Assembly: GCA_002421005.1 (NCBI GenBank)
Contig: DIJC01000015.1
Coordinates: forward strand, 167,205-190,627
Reading direction: 5' to 3'
Origin: Enterobacteriaceae bacterium UBA5654
Lineage (GTDB): Bacteria; Pseudomonadota; Gammaproteobacteria; Enterobacterales; Enterobacteriaceae
DNA length: 23,423 nt
Shown: one piece after another, positions 1 through 7,020 of the stretch
How the letters are laid out: the number at the start of each line of letters is the position of its first letter
Position numbering within the stretch: the stretch's first letter is position 1
Program-made: the position numbers and the translations under genes
Notes under the pieces: generated by a model
The model's input: only the letters and a program-made list of their open reading frames with translations
What the model was told of the DNA's origin: nothing
The model's database searches: none

Positions 1-33
1 TAAAGGCGCTTTTTTGCTATCCACAATACGAAT

Positions 34-139
34 GATTCGAACCTGCAGCAGGTTCGGGCCGAACGCAGTGAGGTAACGGAGCCGCCTGCGGCGACGGCCC
101 GAAGGGCGAGCGAAGCGAGTCATCCTGCACGACCCACCA
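34..139 (+). repeat. Split tRNA-Lys 3' fragment with an insert in the T-loop
   Basis: Bases 48-56 (GCAGGTTCG) match the 5' half of the tRNA-Lys T-arm. Bases 122-139 (ATCCTGCACGACCCACCA) match its 3' half, acceptor strand and CCA. A normal T-arm has these adjacent, but here 65 bases (57-121) separate them. An inverted copy of the T-arm (GATTCGAACCTGC, 34-46) lies directly before the fragment. The halves can still pair (GCAGG 48-52 with CCTGC 124-128), and TTCGGGCC (53-60) pairs with GGCCCGAA (96-103), giving one long nested hairpin. The anticodon and D arms are absent, so this is not a working tRNA. It could be a recombination scar within tandem tRNA genes or a spacer repeat of the operon. Confidence 0.7.
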
Positions 140-143
140 ATGC

Positions 144-170
144 AAAAAAGCGCCCTAAAGGCGCTTTTTT
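144..170 (+). terminator. Rho-independent terminator of the upstream (tRNA) transcript
   Basis: AAAAAAGCGCC (144-154), a 5-nt loop and GGCGCTTTTTT (160-170) form a perfect 11-bp hairpin with A- and T-tract flanks, so it may work in both directions. Bases 1-21 repeat its right half exactly, which implies that a second copy of the same terminator straddles the left window edge. Confidence 0.85.
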
Positions 171-211
171 GCTATCTGCACTCCACCGCCTGCCAAATTG
201 GCCTAATTCCG

Positions 212-257
212 GTGACAATTCCTCTGCAATCCGCTATCTTGTTTAGTATATAAAACA
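212..257 (+). promoter_or_regulatory. nadA promoter with overlapping NadR operator
   Basis: A -35 box GTGACA (212-217) and a -10 box TATCTT (235-240) are 17 bp apart. Bases 240-257 read TGTTTA-N6-AAAACA, close to the NadR consensus TGTTTA-N6-TAAACA, and overlap the -10 box and start site. This fits NadR repression of NAD synthesis when NAD is plentiful, as known for nadA and nadB in enterobacteria. Confidence 0.75.
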
Positions 258-327
258 TCAGTGCTCTTTATCGCCGTCATAGCGGTAATTACAGAGCATT
301 GCGTTAAGTCGGTAAAACGAGAAGCCC

Positions 328-1371
328 ATGAGCATAATGTTTGATCCCCAAACTGCTATCTACCCATTTCCGCCGAAGCCTGCGCCGCTGAACCAGGATG
401 AAAAAGCGTTCTATCGCGAAAAAATCAAACTTCTGCTGCGCGAGCGGGATGCGGTGATGGTCGCGCATTACTACACCGACCCGGAAATTCAACAGCTGGC
501 AGAAGAGACCGGCGGCTGCATTTCTGATTCGCTGGAAATGGCGCGCTTCGGCGCGAAGCATCCTGCCTCAACGCTGCTGGTGGCAGGTGTGCGCTTTATG
601 GGTGAAACAGCCAAAATCCTCAGCCCGGAAAAGACCATTTTAATGCCGACGCTTGATGCGGAGTGTTCGCTGGATCTCGGCTGTCCCATTGATGAGTTCA
701 ATGCTTTTTGTGATGCGCACCCGGATCGCACGGTGGTGGTTTACGCCAATACTTCAGCCGCCGTGAAGGCGCGAGCTGACTGGGTGGTCACCTCCAGTAT
801 TGCGGTTGAGCTGATTGAACATCTTGATAGCCTGGGCGAGAAAATCATCTGGGCACCGGATCGACATCTGGGCAGCTATGTGCAGAAACAGACCGGCGCG
901 GACATCTTATGCTGGCAAGGTGCGTGCATCGTGCATGACGAATTTAAAACACAGGCGCTGTCACGGATGAAATCCCTCTACCCGGAGGCGGCGATCCTCG
1001 TTCACCCGGAGTCGCCGCAGTCGGTCGTGGCGATGGCCGACGCGGTTGGCTCGACCAGCCAGTTAATTAACGCCGCCAGAACGCTGCCACAGCAGGAGTT
1101 GATTGTGGCAACCGACCGGGGGATCTTTTATAAAATGCAGCAGGCGGTGCCAGAGAAAACGCTGCTGGAAGCCCCGACGGCGGGCGAGGGGGCAACCTGC
1201 CGTAGCTGCGCGCATTGTCCGTGGATGGCAATGAACGGTCTGAAAGCGATTGCTGACAGCCTCGAAACAGCAGATGCCCATCATCAGATTCATGTTAATG
1301 CCGCCCTGCGCGAAGGCGCGCTGCTTCCACTTAACCGCATGTTGGATTTTGCGGCTACACTACGTCCATAA
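328..1371 (+). CDS. nadA: Quinolinate synthase NadA
   Basis: NadA condenses iminoaspartate (made by NadB) with dihydroxyacetone phosphate to give quinolinate, the first ring intermediate of de novo NAD synthesis. It is a cytoplasmic [4Fe-4S] enzyme. The 347-aa product has the same length as E. coli NadA and is near identical over long stretches. The cluster cysteines Cys113, Cys200 and Cys297 are present, the last in the C-terminal CRSCAHCPW segment (291-299). The start follows a NadR-regulated promoter; the ribosome-binding site is weak (GAGAAG), and an internal ATG at codon 4 is possible, but the family usually begins at the first Met. pnuC follows 34 bp downstream, so NAD synthesis and pyridine uptake are probably co-transcribed. 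Confidence 0.98.
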   Translation: MSIMFDPQTAIYPFPPKPAPLNQDEKAFYREKIKLLLRERDAVMVAHYYTDPEIQQLAEETGGCISDSLEMARFGAKHPASTLLVAGVRFMGETAKILSPEKTILMPTLDAECSLDLGCPIDEFNAFCDAHPDRTVVVYANTSAAVKARADWVVTSSIAVELIEHLDSLGEKIIWAPDRHLGSYVQKQTGADILCWQGACIVHDEFKTQALSRMKSLYPEAAILVHPESPQSVVAMADAVGSTSQLINAARTLPQQELIVATDRGIFYKMQQAVPEKTLLEAPTAGEGATCRSCAHCPWMAMNGLKAIADSLETADAHHQIHVNAALREGALLPLNRMLDFAATLRP

Positions 1372-1405
1372 CAAAATTAACGCGTTTCTACGCTCTGGGG
1401 AAAAG

Positions 1406-2125
1406 ATGGATTTTTTTAGCACGCAGAATATTCTCGTTCATATCCCGTTCGGCACCGGCGGTTACGATCTCTCATGGATCGAAGCGATTGGCACGCTGGC
1501 GGGCCTGCTCTGCATCTGGCTTGCCAGCCTGGAAAAAATTATTAACTACTTCTTCGGCCTGATTAACGTCACCCTGTTTGCGGTGATCTTTTTTCAGATC
1601 CAGCTCTACGCCAGCCTCCTGCTCCAGGTCTTCTTCTTTGCCGCCAATATTTACGGCTGGTATGCCTGGTCGCGACAAACCAGCCACAACGAGGCGGCGC
1701 TGCAAATCCGCTGGCTCTCGCTGCCGAAAGCTATCCTGTGGCTGGTGATTTGCGTAGTGGCTATCGGGCTGATGACGGTGTTTATTGACCCGGTATTCGC
1801 ATTCCTGACCCGTATTGCCTTTGACATCATGTCTGCACTGGGGCTGAACGTCACTATGCCCGATCTGCAACCGGACGCCTTCCCGTTCTGGGACTCCTGC
1901 ATGATGGTGCTGTCGATTGTGGCGATGATCCTGATGACGCGTAAATACGTCGAAAACTGGATTTTGTGGGTGATTATCAACGTGATCAGCGTAGCGATCT
2001 TTGCCCTCCAGGGCGTCTATGCGATGTCGCTGGAATACCTGATCCTCACTTTCATCGCGCTGAACGGCACCCGGATGTGGATTAACAGCGCGCGTGAGAG
2101 AGGCTCACACGCGCTTTCTCATTAA
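1406..2125 (+). CDS. pnuC: Nicotinamide riboside transporter PnuC
   Basis: PnuC is an inner-membrane facilitator for nicotinamide riboside, an NAD precursor that cytoplasmic NadR phosphorylates. From the ATG at 1406 the product is 239 aa, the usual enterobacterial length, and begins MDFFSTQNILVHIP. An upstream in-frame start at 1250 would lie inside nadA and is not supported. Several hydrophobic segments are evident, and the conserved WxxWxxxN-type core is represented by QVFFFAANIYGWYAWSR and WDSCMMVLSIVAMILMTRKYVENW. A GGGGA ribosome-binding site lies 5-10 bp before the start. The gene is the second of the nadA operon. Its TAA overlaps the stop of convergent zitB by 3 bases (2122-2125 region), with no terminator visible between them. 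Confidence 0.97.
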   Translation: MDFFSTQNILVHIPFGTGGYDLSWIEAIGTLAGLLCIWLASLEKIINYFFGLINVTLFAVIFFQIQLYASLLLQVFFFAANIYGWYAWSRQTSHNEAALQIRWLSLPKAILWLVICVVAIGLMTVFIDPVFAFLTRIAFDIMSALGLNVTMPDLQPDAFPFWDSCMMVLSIVAMILMTRKYVENWILWVIINVISVAIFALQGVYAMSLEYLILTFIALNGTRMWINSARERGSHALSH

Positions 2126-3060
2126 TGGTGATGATGATGAGCATGACCGGACTGCGCCTCGTTAAGGTCGCATTCCGGTCCGCTACAGGGCTGATACTCC
2201 ATCTGCACGGTAGCGTGTTCAATCTGATAGTGATGCTGCAAAAAATGGTGAATGCGAGCCAGTAACCCGTCGTGATCGTGCGGCGGAACGACCTGAACGT
2301 GGAGCGTCATAAGCGGTTTTTCACCCACGAGCCATACATGCACGTGATGAACATTGCGCACTTCCGGTATTTCTCGGTGCAGTCTGCGCTTCAGCGCCGC
2401 AATATCCAGCGCTCGCGGCGCGCCTTCCAGTAATTCATTGACGCTCTCTTTCAGCAACTGCCAGGCGCTGCGCAGCACCAGACATGACACCAGCACGGAC
2501 AGAATCGGGTCAATCGGCATCCACCCCGTAGTCATAATAATCACCGCCGCGCCTATCGCGCCAATGGAACCCAGCAAATCGCCGAGCACATGCAGCATCG
2601 CCGCGCGGACGTTAAGATTTTTTTCCTCGCCGCCGCGATGCAGGATCCAGAAGGCCAGCAGGTTTGCCAGCAGTCCGGCTATCGCGATGATCAGCATGGT
2701 CATTCCCGCCACCGGCTGCGGGTGATAAAAACGCTGAATCGCCTCCCAGACAATCAACAGGGTGATCACCACCAGTGCAATAGCGTTGACGAAGGCCGCG
2801 AGCGTCGTCAGCCGCAGCCAGCCAAAGGTATGTCGCGCATTGGGGGGGCGGCGCGCAAACTGCACGGCCAGAAACGCAAACAGCAACGCTGCTGCATCCG
2901 TCAGCATATGGCCCGCATCGGCAAGAAGCGCGAGGGAACTGGCTATCAGCCCGCCCACCACTTCGATGACCATAAATCCTGCCGTAACGCTAAACGCCAG
3001 CAGCAAACGGCGAGCGTTGCTGTCTTCGGGTAAGTGAGAATGGGAATGGGAGTGCGCCAT
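2122..3060 (-). CDS. zitB: Zinc efflux transporter ZitB (cation diffusion facilitator)
   Basis: ZitB exports Zn(II) from the cytoplasm in exchange for protons. The 312-aa product matches E. coli ZitB (313 aa), with six predicted membrane segments and a cytoplasmic C-terminal domain. The metal-site motifs are ADAGHMLTD in the second helix and HVLGD in the fifth. Both ends are His-rich (AHSHSHSH at the N-terminus, HAHHHHH at the C-terminus), typical of zinc CDF proteins. The start at 3060 is preferred over one five codons upstream because AGGA sits 8 bases before it and the family begins MAHSHSH. The gene converges on pnuC with overlapping stop codons. It follows ybgS on the same strand, but a strong terminator separates the two. 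Confidence 0.96.
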   Translation of the reverse strand: MAHSHSHSHLPEDSNARRLLLAFSVTAGFMVIEVVGGLIASSLALLADAGHMLTDAAALLFAFLAVQFARRPPNARHTFGWLRLTTLAAFVNAIALVVITLLIVWEAIQRFYHPQPVAGMTMLIIAIAGLLANLLAFWILHRGGEEKNLNVRAAMLHVLGDLLGSIGAIGAAVIIMTTGWMPIDPILSVLVSCLVLRSAWQLLKESVNELLEGAPRALDIAALKRRLHREIPEVRNVHHVHVWLVGEKPLMTLHVQVVPPHDHDGLLARIHHFLQHHYQIEHATVQMEYQPCSGPECDLNEAQSGHAHHHHH

Positions 3061-3128
3061 GACATTATCCTGCAATATTTATCATCATTAACGCATTACA
3101 TCATTACAGATATTGCACGCGGGCGCAT

Positions 3129-3153
3129 AAAAAAAGGAGAGCCGAAGCTCTCC
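3129..3153 (-). terminator. Terminator of ybgS
   Basis: On the minus strand the sequence reads GGAGAGC, TTCG, GCTCTCC followed by seven T residues. This is a 7-bp GC-rich stem capped by a stable UUCG tetraloop with a clean U-tract. It lies 26 bp after the ybgS stop and before zitB. Confidence 0.92.
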
Positions 3154-3178
3154 TCTTTACGACATTCCGGGAAGATGA

Positions 3179-3607
3179 TTAATGCGTAGTACCATCAGTT
3201 TTGGTATCAACGTCATTATTTACGCCATTGCCGGTCTCAACTTTTTTGTTAATGTCCGGGCAACGGCCATCTTTACACATGGTATTTTTGTGAATGTCTT
3301 CTTTGCTCATGCCATCAGCGTCAGTGCTGGTGGATGAAGAGCTGTTCGGATGCAACAGGGTGCCGCCAGACGTGCTGTTAGTGGTCGACGTGCTATTGGT
3401 ATTGGTATTACCGGTATTAATGTTGCTGTTATCAACATTATTCGGTGCCACATTCTCTTTCGCGCCCGGATCAACCTGACCCGCATCCGCCGAAGAGTTG
3501 GACTGACCATTGTTCGATTGAGAACTTGAACTTGCAGCCAGAACCGCGCCGCTGGTCATAGAAAGGGTTGCTGCCAGAAAAATTGTCGCCAGTTTATTCA
3601 TTTTCAT
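3179..3607 (-). CDS. ybgS: YbgS family homeobox-like exported protein
   Basis: This is a small secreted protein of unknown function, 142 aa against 126 in E. coli. Residues 1 to about 22 (MKMNKLATIFLAATLSMTSGAVLA) form a Sec signal peptide ending in an AxA-like site. The conserved C-terminal block HKNTMCKDGRCPDINKKVETGNGVNNDVDTKTDG carries two cysteines. The middle is low-complexity Asn/Ser/Thr (about residues 23-90) and is expanded relative to E. coli, which accounts for the extra length. The start at 3607 is chosen over the adjacent ATG at 3610 because AGGAG lies 7 bases before it. A possible promoter lies on the minus strand (-10 TATGCT at 3706-3711, -35 TTTGAT at 3728-3733), giving a leader of about 90 nt with a hairpin at 3633-3650. 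The product name 'homeobox protein' used in databases has no structural basis that I can see. Confidence 0.92.
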   Translation of the reverse strand: MKMNKLATIFLAATLSMTSGAVLAASSSSQSNNGQSNSSADAGQVDPGAKENVAPNNVDNSNINTGNTNTNSTSTTNSTSGGTLLHPNSSSSTSTDADGMSKEDIHKNTMCKDGRCPDINKKVETGNGVNNDVDTKTDGTTH

Positions 3608-3827
3608 CATGCTGCTCCTGTTCTCGTCGTCTGTCAGAGAGACCCCTGACAAAACAATGGACGTATTGCTCAGTAGTGAAAGATTCTGTAGCGTAAAATA
3701 ACGCCAGCATAGAATCTGGTAAATAAAATCAAACACAGTAGTTACATTTAAAAAGTGTAGATTAGATCTCGTTTAGCGCTACTTTCTGGCGTTTTTTTAA
3801 TTAATTCCAGGAATATTCTGCCCGAAG

Positions 3828-3845
3828 TGTAAAAGCCCGTTTACA
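3828..3845 (+). promoter_or_regulatory. TyrR box of aroG
   Basis: The sequence TGTAAA-N6-TTTACA is a perfect match to the TyrR operator consensus, about 70-88 bp before the aroG start. In E. coli, TyrR represses aroG, mainly with phenylalanine or tryptophan as cofactor. Confidence 0.9.
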
Positions 3846-3866
3846 GTTCTGGGCTGAAGAGATAGA

Positions 3867-3894
3867 TTGAAAGGATTGCATTCACACTTATAAG
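3867..3894 (+). promoter_or_regulatory. Probable aroG promoter
   Basis: A -35 TTGAAA (3867-3872) and a -10 TATAAG (3889-3894) are 16 bp apart, downstream of the TyrR box. The start site would lie only about 15 bases before the aroG ATG, so the leader is short. Confidence 0.6.
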
Positions 3895-3915
3895 TATGGC
3901 ACGACTGGAAAGAAA

Positions 3916-4968
3916 ATGAATTATCAGAATGACGATTTACGTATTAAAGAAATTAACGAATTATTACCCCCGGTAGCGCTTCTTGAAAAATTCCCGGCCA
4001 CCGAAAACGCAGCGAACACCGTCGCCCACGCCCGTAAAGCGATTCACAAAATCCTCAAAGGGAATGACGATCGCCTGCTGGTGGTCATTGGCCCATGCTC
4101 TATTCACGATCCGTCAGCGGCGAAAGAATATGCATCCCGCCTGCTGGCCCTGCGCGACGAGCTGAAGGGCGAACTGGAAATCGTTATGCGCGTCTATTTT
4201 GAAAAACCGCGCACCACCGTCGGCTGGAAGGGGCTGATTAACGATCCGCATATGGACAACAGCTTCCAGATCAACGATGGCCTGCGCATTGCGCGTAAGC
4301 TGCTGCTGGACATTAACGACAGCGGACTGCCAGCAGCGGGTGAATTCCTCGATATGATCACTCCACAATATCTGGCTGACCTCATGAGCTGGGGAGCGAT
4401 TGGCGCACGCACCACGGAATCTCAGGTTCATCGCGAACTGGCTTCTGGTCTTTCCTGCCCGGTCGGTTTCAAAAACGGCACCGACGGCACCATCAAAGTG
4501 GCTATCGACGCCATCAACGCCGCCGGTGCACCGCACTGTTTCCTTTCCGTGACCAAATGGGGCCACTCGGCGATTGTGAACACCAGCGGTAACGGCGACT
4601 GCCACATTATCCTGCGCGGTGGCAAAGCGCCGAACTACAGCGCACAGCATGTGGCGGAAGTAAAAGAGGGGCTGACCAAAGCGGGTCTGCCTCATCAGGT
4701 GATGATTGACTTCAGCCATGCTAACTCCAGCAAGCAGTTTAAAAAGCAGATGGACGTCGGCGCGGACGTTTGCCAGCAGGTGGCGAACGGCGAAAAAGCG
4801 ATTATCGGCGTGATGATTGAAAGCCACCTGGTGGAAGGCAATCAGAGCCTGGAGAGCGGCGAACCGCTGGCTTACGGCAAAAGCATTACCGATGCCTGTA
4901 TTGGCTGGGATGATACCGACGCTCTGCTGCGTCAGCTGGCGAATGCGGTTAACGCGCGTCGCGGCTAA
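3916..4968 (+). CDS. aroG: Phe-sensitive DAHP synthase AroG
   Basis: AroG condenses phosphoenolpyruvate with erythrose 4-phosphate to give DAHP, the committed step of the shikimate pathway. It is the phenylalanine-inhibited isoenzyme. The product is 350 aa and almost identical to E. coli AroG. The metal ligand Cys61 lies in VVIGPCSIHDP, and the KPRTTVGWKG phosphate-binding loop is at about 97-106. Asp146 and Pro150, residues known from feedback-resistant E. coli alleles, have the wild-type identity, so normal Phe inhibition is expected. It is transcribed alone from a TyrR-regulated promoter and ends at a hairpin shared with convergent gpmA. Confidence 0.98.
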   Translation: MNYQNDDLRIKEINELLPPVALLEKFPATENAANTVAHARKAIHKILKGNDDRLLVVIGPCSIHDPSAAKEYASRLLALRDELKGELEIVMRVYFEKPRTTVGWKGLINDPHMDNSFQINDGLRIARKLLLDINDSGLPAAGEFLDMITPQYLADLMSWGAIGARTTESQVHRELASGLSCPVGFKNGTDGTIKVAIDAINAAGAPHCFLSVTKWGHSAIVNTSGNGDCHIILRGGKAPNYSAQHVAEVKEGLTKAGLPHQVMIDFSHANSSKQFKKQMDVGADVCQQVANGEKAIIGVMIESHLVEGNQSLESGEPLAYGKSITDACIGWDDTDALLRQLANAVNARRG

Positions 4969-4969
4969 T

Positions 4970-5000
4970 AAAAAACCGGATGCCGTCAGGCATCCGGTTC
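4970..5000. terminator. Shared terminator between aroG and gpmA
   Basis: AACCGGATGCC (4974-4984), loop GTCA and GGCATCCGGTT (4989-4999) form a perfect 11-bp stem. The run of A residues at 4970-4975 makes a U-tract for gpmA on the minus strand. The plus side has only a short T-rich tail, so it is probably strongest for gpmA but serves both converging genes. Confidence 0.88.
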
Positions 5001-5022
5001 ATTTCGTTTCTCAGAACGTCAA

Positions 5023-5775
5023 TTACTTCGCTTTACCCTGGTTAGCGACCGCTGCGGCTTTCGCGGCGATTTCGTCTGCGTTACCCAGATAGTAGTGCTT
5101 AATTGGTTTGAAGTTTTCGTCGAACTCATATACCAGCGGTACGCCGGTCGGGATGTTCAGTTCGAGGATCTCATCTTCACCCATGTTATCCAGATATTTT
5201 ACCAGTGCGCGCAGGGAGTTACCGTGAGCGGCGATGATCACACGCTCACCGCTTTTCAGGCGCGGCAGAATGGTTTCGTTCCAGTAAGGGATCACGCGAT
5301 CAATGGTCAGCGCCAGGCTTTCGGTCAGCGGCAGTTCCTGCTCGGTCAGCTTCGCGTAACGCGGATCGTGGCCCGGAAAACGCTCGTCTTCTTTGGTTAA
5401 CGCGGGCGGCGTCACCGCAAAACCGCGACGCCACTGTTTCACCTGCTCGTCACCGTATTTTTCAGCGGTTTCAGCTTTGTTCAGACCCTGCAACGCGCCG
5501 TAGTGACGCTCGTTCAGCTTCCAGGATTTCTCTACCGGCAGCCACGCCTGATCCAGTCCATCAAGGATATTCCACAGGGTGTGGATCGCGCGCTTCAGCA
5601 CGGAGGTGTAAGCAAAGTCAAAGCTATAGCCTTCATCTTTCAGCAGCTTACCCGCTGCTTTGGCTTCAGTGACGCCCTTCTCCGACAGATCAACGTCGTA
5701 CCAGCCGGTAAAGCGGTTTTCGTTGTTCCACTGGCTTTCACCGTGACGAACCAGAACCAGTTTAGTTACAGCCAT
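5023..5775 (-). CDS. gpmA: 2,3-bisphosphoglycerate-dependent phosphoglycerate mutase GpmA
   Basis: GpmA interconverts 3- and 2-phosphoglycerate in glycolysis through a phosphohistidine intermediate. The 250-aa product has the family's catalytic RHGE motif (10-13, phosphorylated His11), Glu89 in LNERHYG, and the second histidine His184 in AAHGNSLRAL. The start at 5775 (MAVTKLVLVRHG) is chosen over one seven codons upstream because GAGGAG lies at the right distance. A Fur box and a consensus-like -10 lie just upstream, so expression should be iron-regulated, as reported for E. coli gpmA. It is a single-gene unit, divergent from nothing and convergent with aroG. Confidence 0.97.
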   Translation of the reverse strand: MAVTKLVLVRHGESQWNNENRFTGWYDVDLSEKGVTEAKAAGKLLKDEGYSFDFAYTSVLKRAIHTLWNILDGLDQAWLPVEKSWKLNERHYGALQGLNKAETAEKYGDEQVKQWRRGFAVTPPALTKEDERFPGHDPRYAKLTEQELPLTESLALTIDRVIPYWNETILPRLKSGERVIIAAHGNSLRALVKYLDNMGEDEILELNIPTGVPLVYEFDENFKPIKHYYLGNADEIAAKAAAVANQGKAK

Positions 5776-5800
5776 ACACTTACTCCTCAAGCTCATTGAA

Positions 5801-5844
5801 TGATAATAATTCTCATTATATTGCCGTGACTAAGCCGGCGGCAA
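5801..5844 (-). promoter_or_regulatory. gpmA promoter with Fur box
   Basis: On the minus strand TGAGAATTATTATCA (5801-5815) matches the 7-1-7 Fur core TGATAATnATTATCA with one mismatch. Directly upstream is a perfect -10 TATAAT (5815-5820), and TTGCCG (5839-5844) is a possible -35 with an 18-bp spacer. Fur bound here would cover the start site. Confidence 0.78.
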
Positions 5845-5948
5845 TGCTTAACCCTAACCATAGCGAAAATAGTGGGCGAGTGTAAGATGCTTGTGAATTT
5901 GCAGTTATTATTTTGTCTTTAAATGGCGCTAATTTCAGCAAAATGGAT

Positions 5949-5974
5949 AAAAAAAGCCCTCTTTTCAGAGGGCT
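5949..5974 (-). terminator. Terminator of the gal operon
   Basis: On the minus strand AGCCCTCT, loop GAAA, AGAGGGCT is followed by a run of T residues. The 8-bp stem with a GNRA-type loop and U-tract lies 6 bp after the galM stop. Confidence 0.92.
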
Positions 5975-5979
5975 GGTTA

Positions 5980-7020
5980 TCAGGCCGGAATAAACTGATA
6001 TGCCGTTACGCTGATATATTCATCGCCTGGACGCAGAACGCAGTCAGGCTGCGGCCATTCCGGGTGGTTCGGGCTGTCCGGCAGAAACTCGCTTTCCAGC
6101 GCCAGACCCTGCCACGCCTCGTAGCTTCCCGGCTCGCGGGACGGGGTGCCTTTCAGGAAGTTGCCGGAATAGAACTGGAGTGCCGGGGCAGTGGTATAAA
6201 CTGCCATCTGCAACCGCTCATCGTCAGACCACAGGTGCGCCGCTTCACGCCTGACGTCGCCTTGCGTCTGGAGCAGGAACGCATGATCGTACCCCTGCAC
6301 CTTTTTCTGATCGTCGTCGCTTAAGAAATCATCGGCGATGCGCTTCGCGGTGCGGAAATCAAAGCTGGTTCCGGCTACCGCTTTCAGACCGCTGCGCGGA
6401 ATACCGCCTTCATCTACCGGCAAATACTCCTCGGCCAGAATGTGCAGTTTGTGGTTGCGCACGTCAGACCGCTCCCCGTTAAGGTTGAAATAGACGTGGT
6501 TAGTCATATTTACCGGGCAGGGGGCATCGACGGTGGCACGGTATTCAATGGTGATGCGGTTATCGTCGGTCAGCGTGTAGCGCGCGGTGGCCTTCAGATT
6601 GCCGGGGAAACCCTGATCGCCATCGGCAGAGTCCAGCGAGAAAACCACTTCGCGATCGCTCTGACTTTGATAGGTCCAGCGGCGTTTGTCGAAACCTTCC
6701 GGCCCACCGTGGAGCTGGTTAACGCCCTGGCTCGGCACAATGTTAATTTCTTTGCCATCCAGTTGGAAACGGCTGTCGGCGATGCGGTTCGCATAGCGGC
6801 CCACCGACGCGCCGAAATAGGCTTCATGCTGCGGGTACTGTTCCGGCCCGGCACAGCCGAGGATGGCTTCGCGCACGGTGCCATCGGAAAGCGGTACGCG
6901 CACGGAGAGCAACGTGGCACCCCAGTCCATCAGGGTGACAACCAGCCCCGCGCCGTTGCGCAGGGTGATCAAACGAAATGGCAGCCCATCCGGGGCGCTG
7001 GCGGGTGTATTTCTTAACAC
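5980..7020 (-). CDS. galM: Galactose-1-epimerase (mutarotase) GalM
   Basis: GalM interconverts beta- and alpha-D-galactose, supplying the alpha anomer to galactokinase. The product is 346 aa, the same as E. coli. Catalytic residues are visible: His104 (QLHGG), His175 (MTNHVYFN) and Glu309 (GLALESEFLP). The start is GTG at 7018-7020, overlapping the last codons of galK by 7 bases. This arrangement fits translational coupling and matches the E. coli gene. It is the last gene of galETKM and is followed at once by a strong terminator. No defects were seen. Confidence 0.97.
   Translation of the reverse strand: MLRNTPASAPDGLPFRLITLRNGAGLVVTLMDWGATLLSVRVPLSDGTVREAILGCAGPEQYPQHEAYFGASVGRYANRIADSRFQLDGKEINIVPSQGVNQLHGGPEGFDKRRWTYQSQSDREVVFSLDSADGDQGFPGNLKATARYTLTDDNRITIEYRATVDAPCPVNMTNHVYFNLNGERSDVRNHKLHILAEEYLPVDEGGIPRSGLKAVAGTSFDFRTAKRIADDFLSDDDQKKVQGYDHAFLLQTQGDVRREAAHLWSDDERLQMAVYTTAPALQFYSGNFLKGTPSREPGSYEAWQGLALESEFLPDSPNHPEWPQPDCVLRPGDEYISVTAYQFIPA

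Larger units (their letters stand above)
1..327. other. Intergenic region upstream of nadA: tRNA-operon tail, terminator and nadA promoter
   Basis: No protein gene is supported here. The left half carries a tRNA-Lys 3'-end remnant and a terminator. The right half carries the nadA promoter with a NadR box. In E. coli the lysT-valT-lysW tRNA operon lies just upstream of nadA, so the start of the window is probably the tail of that operon (known synteny plus inference). The first 21 bases are repeated exactly at 156-176, a period of 155 bp. Confidence 0.75.
3608..3915. other. Divergent ybgS-aroG regulatory region
   Basis: No coding sequence is seen in these 308 bp. They hold the ybgS leader and candidate promoter (minus strand), an unexplained terminator-like hairpin with a T7 tract at 3775-3798 on the plus strand, and the TyrR box and promoter of aroG. 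Confidence 0.7.

Noticed and set aside
5923..6324. 133-codon plus-strand frame overlapping the gal terminator and galM
   Set aside because: It runs through a terminator and antisense to conserved galM, with no supporting start signals.
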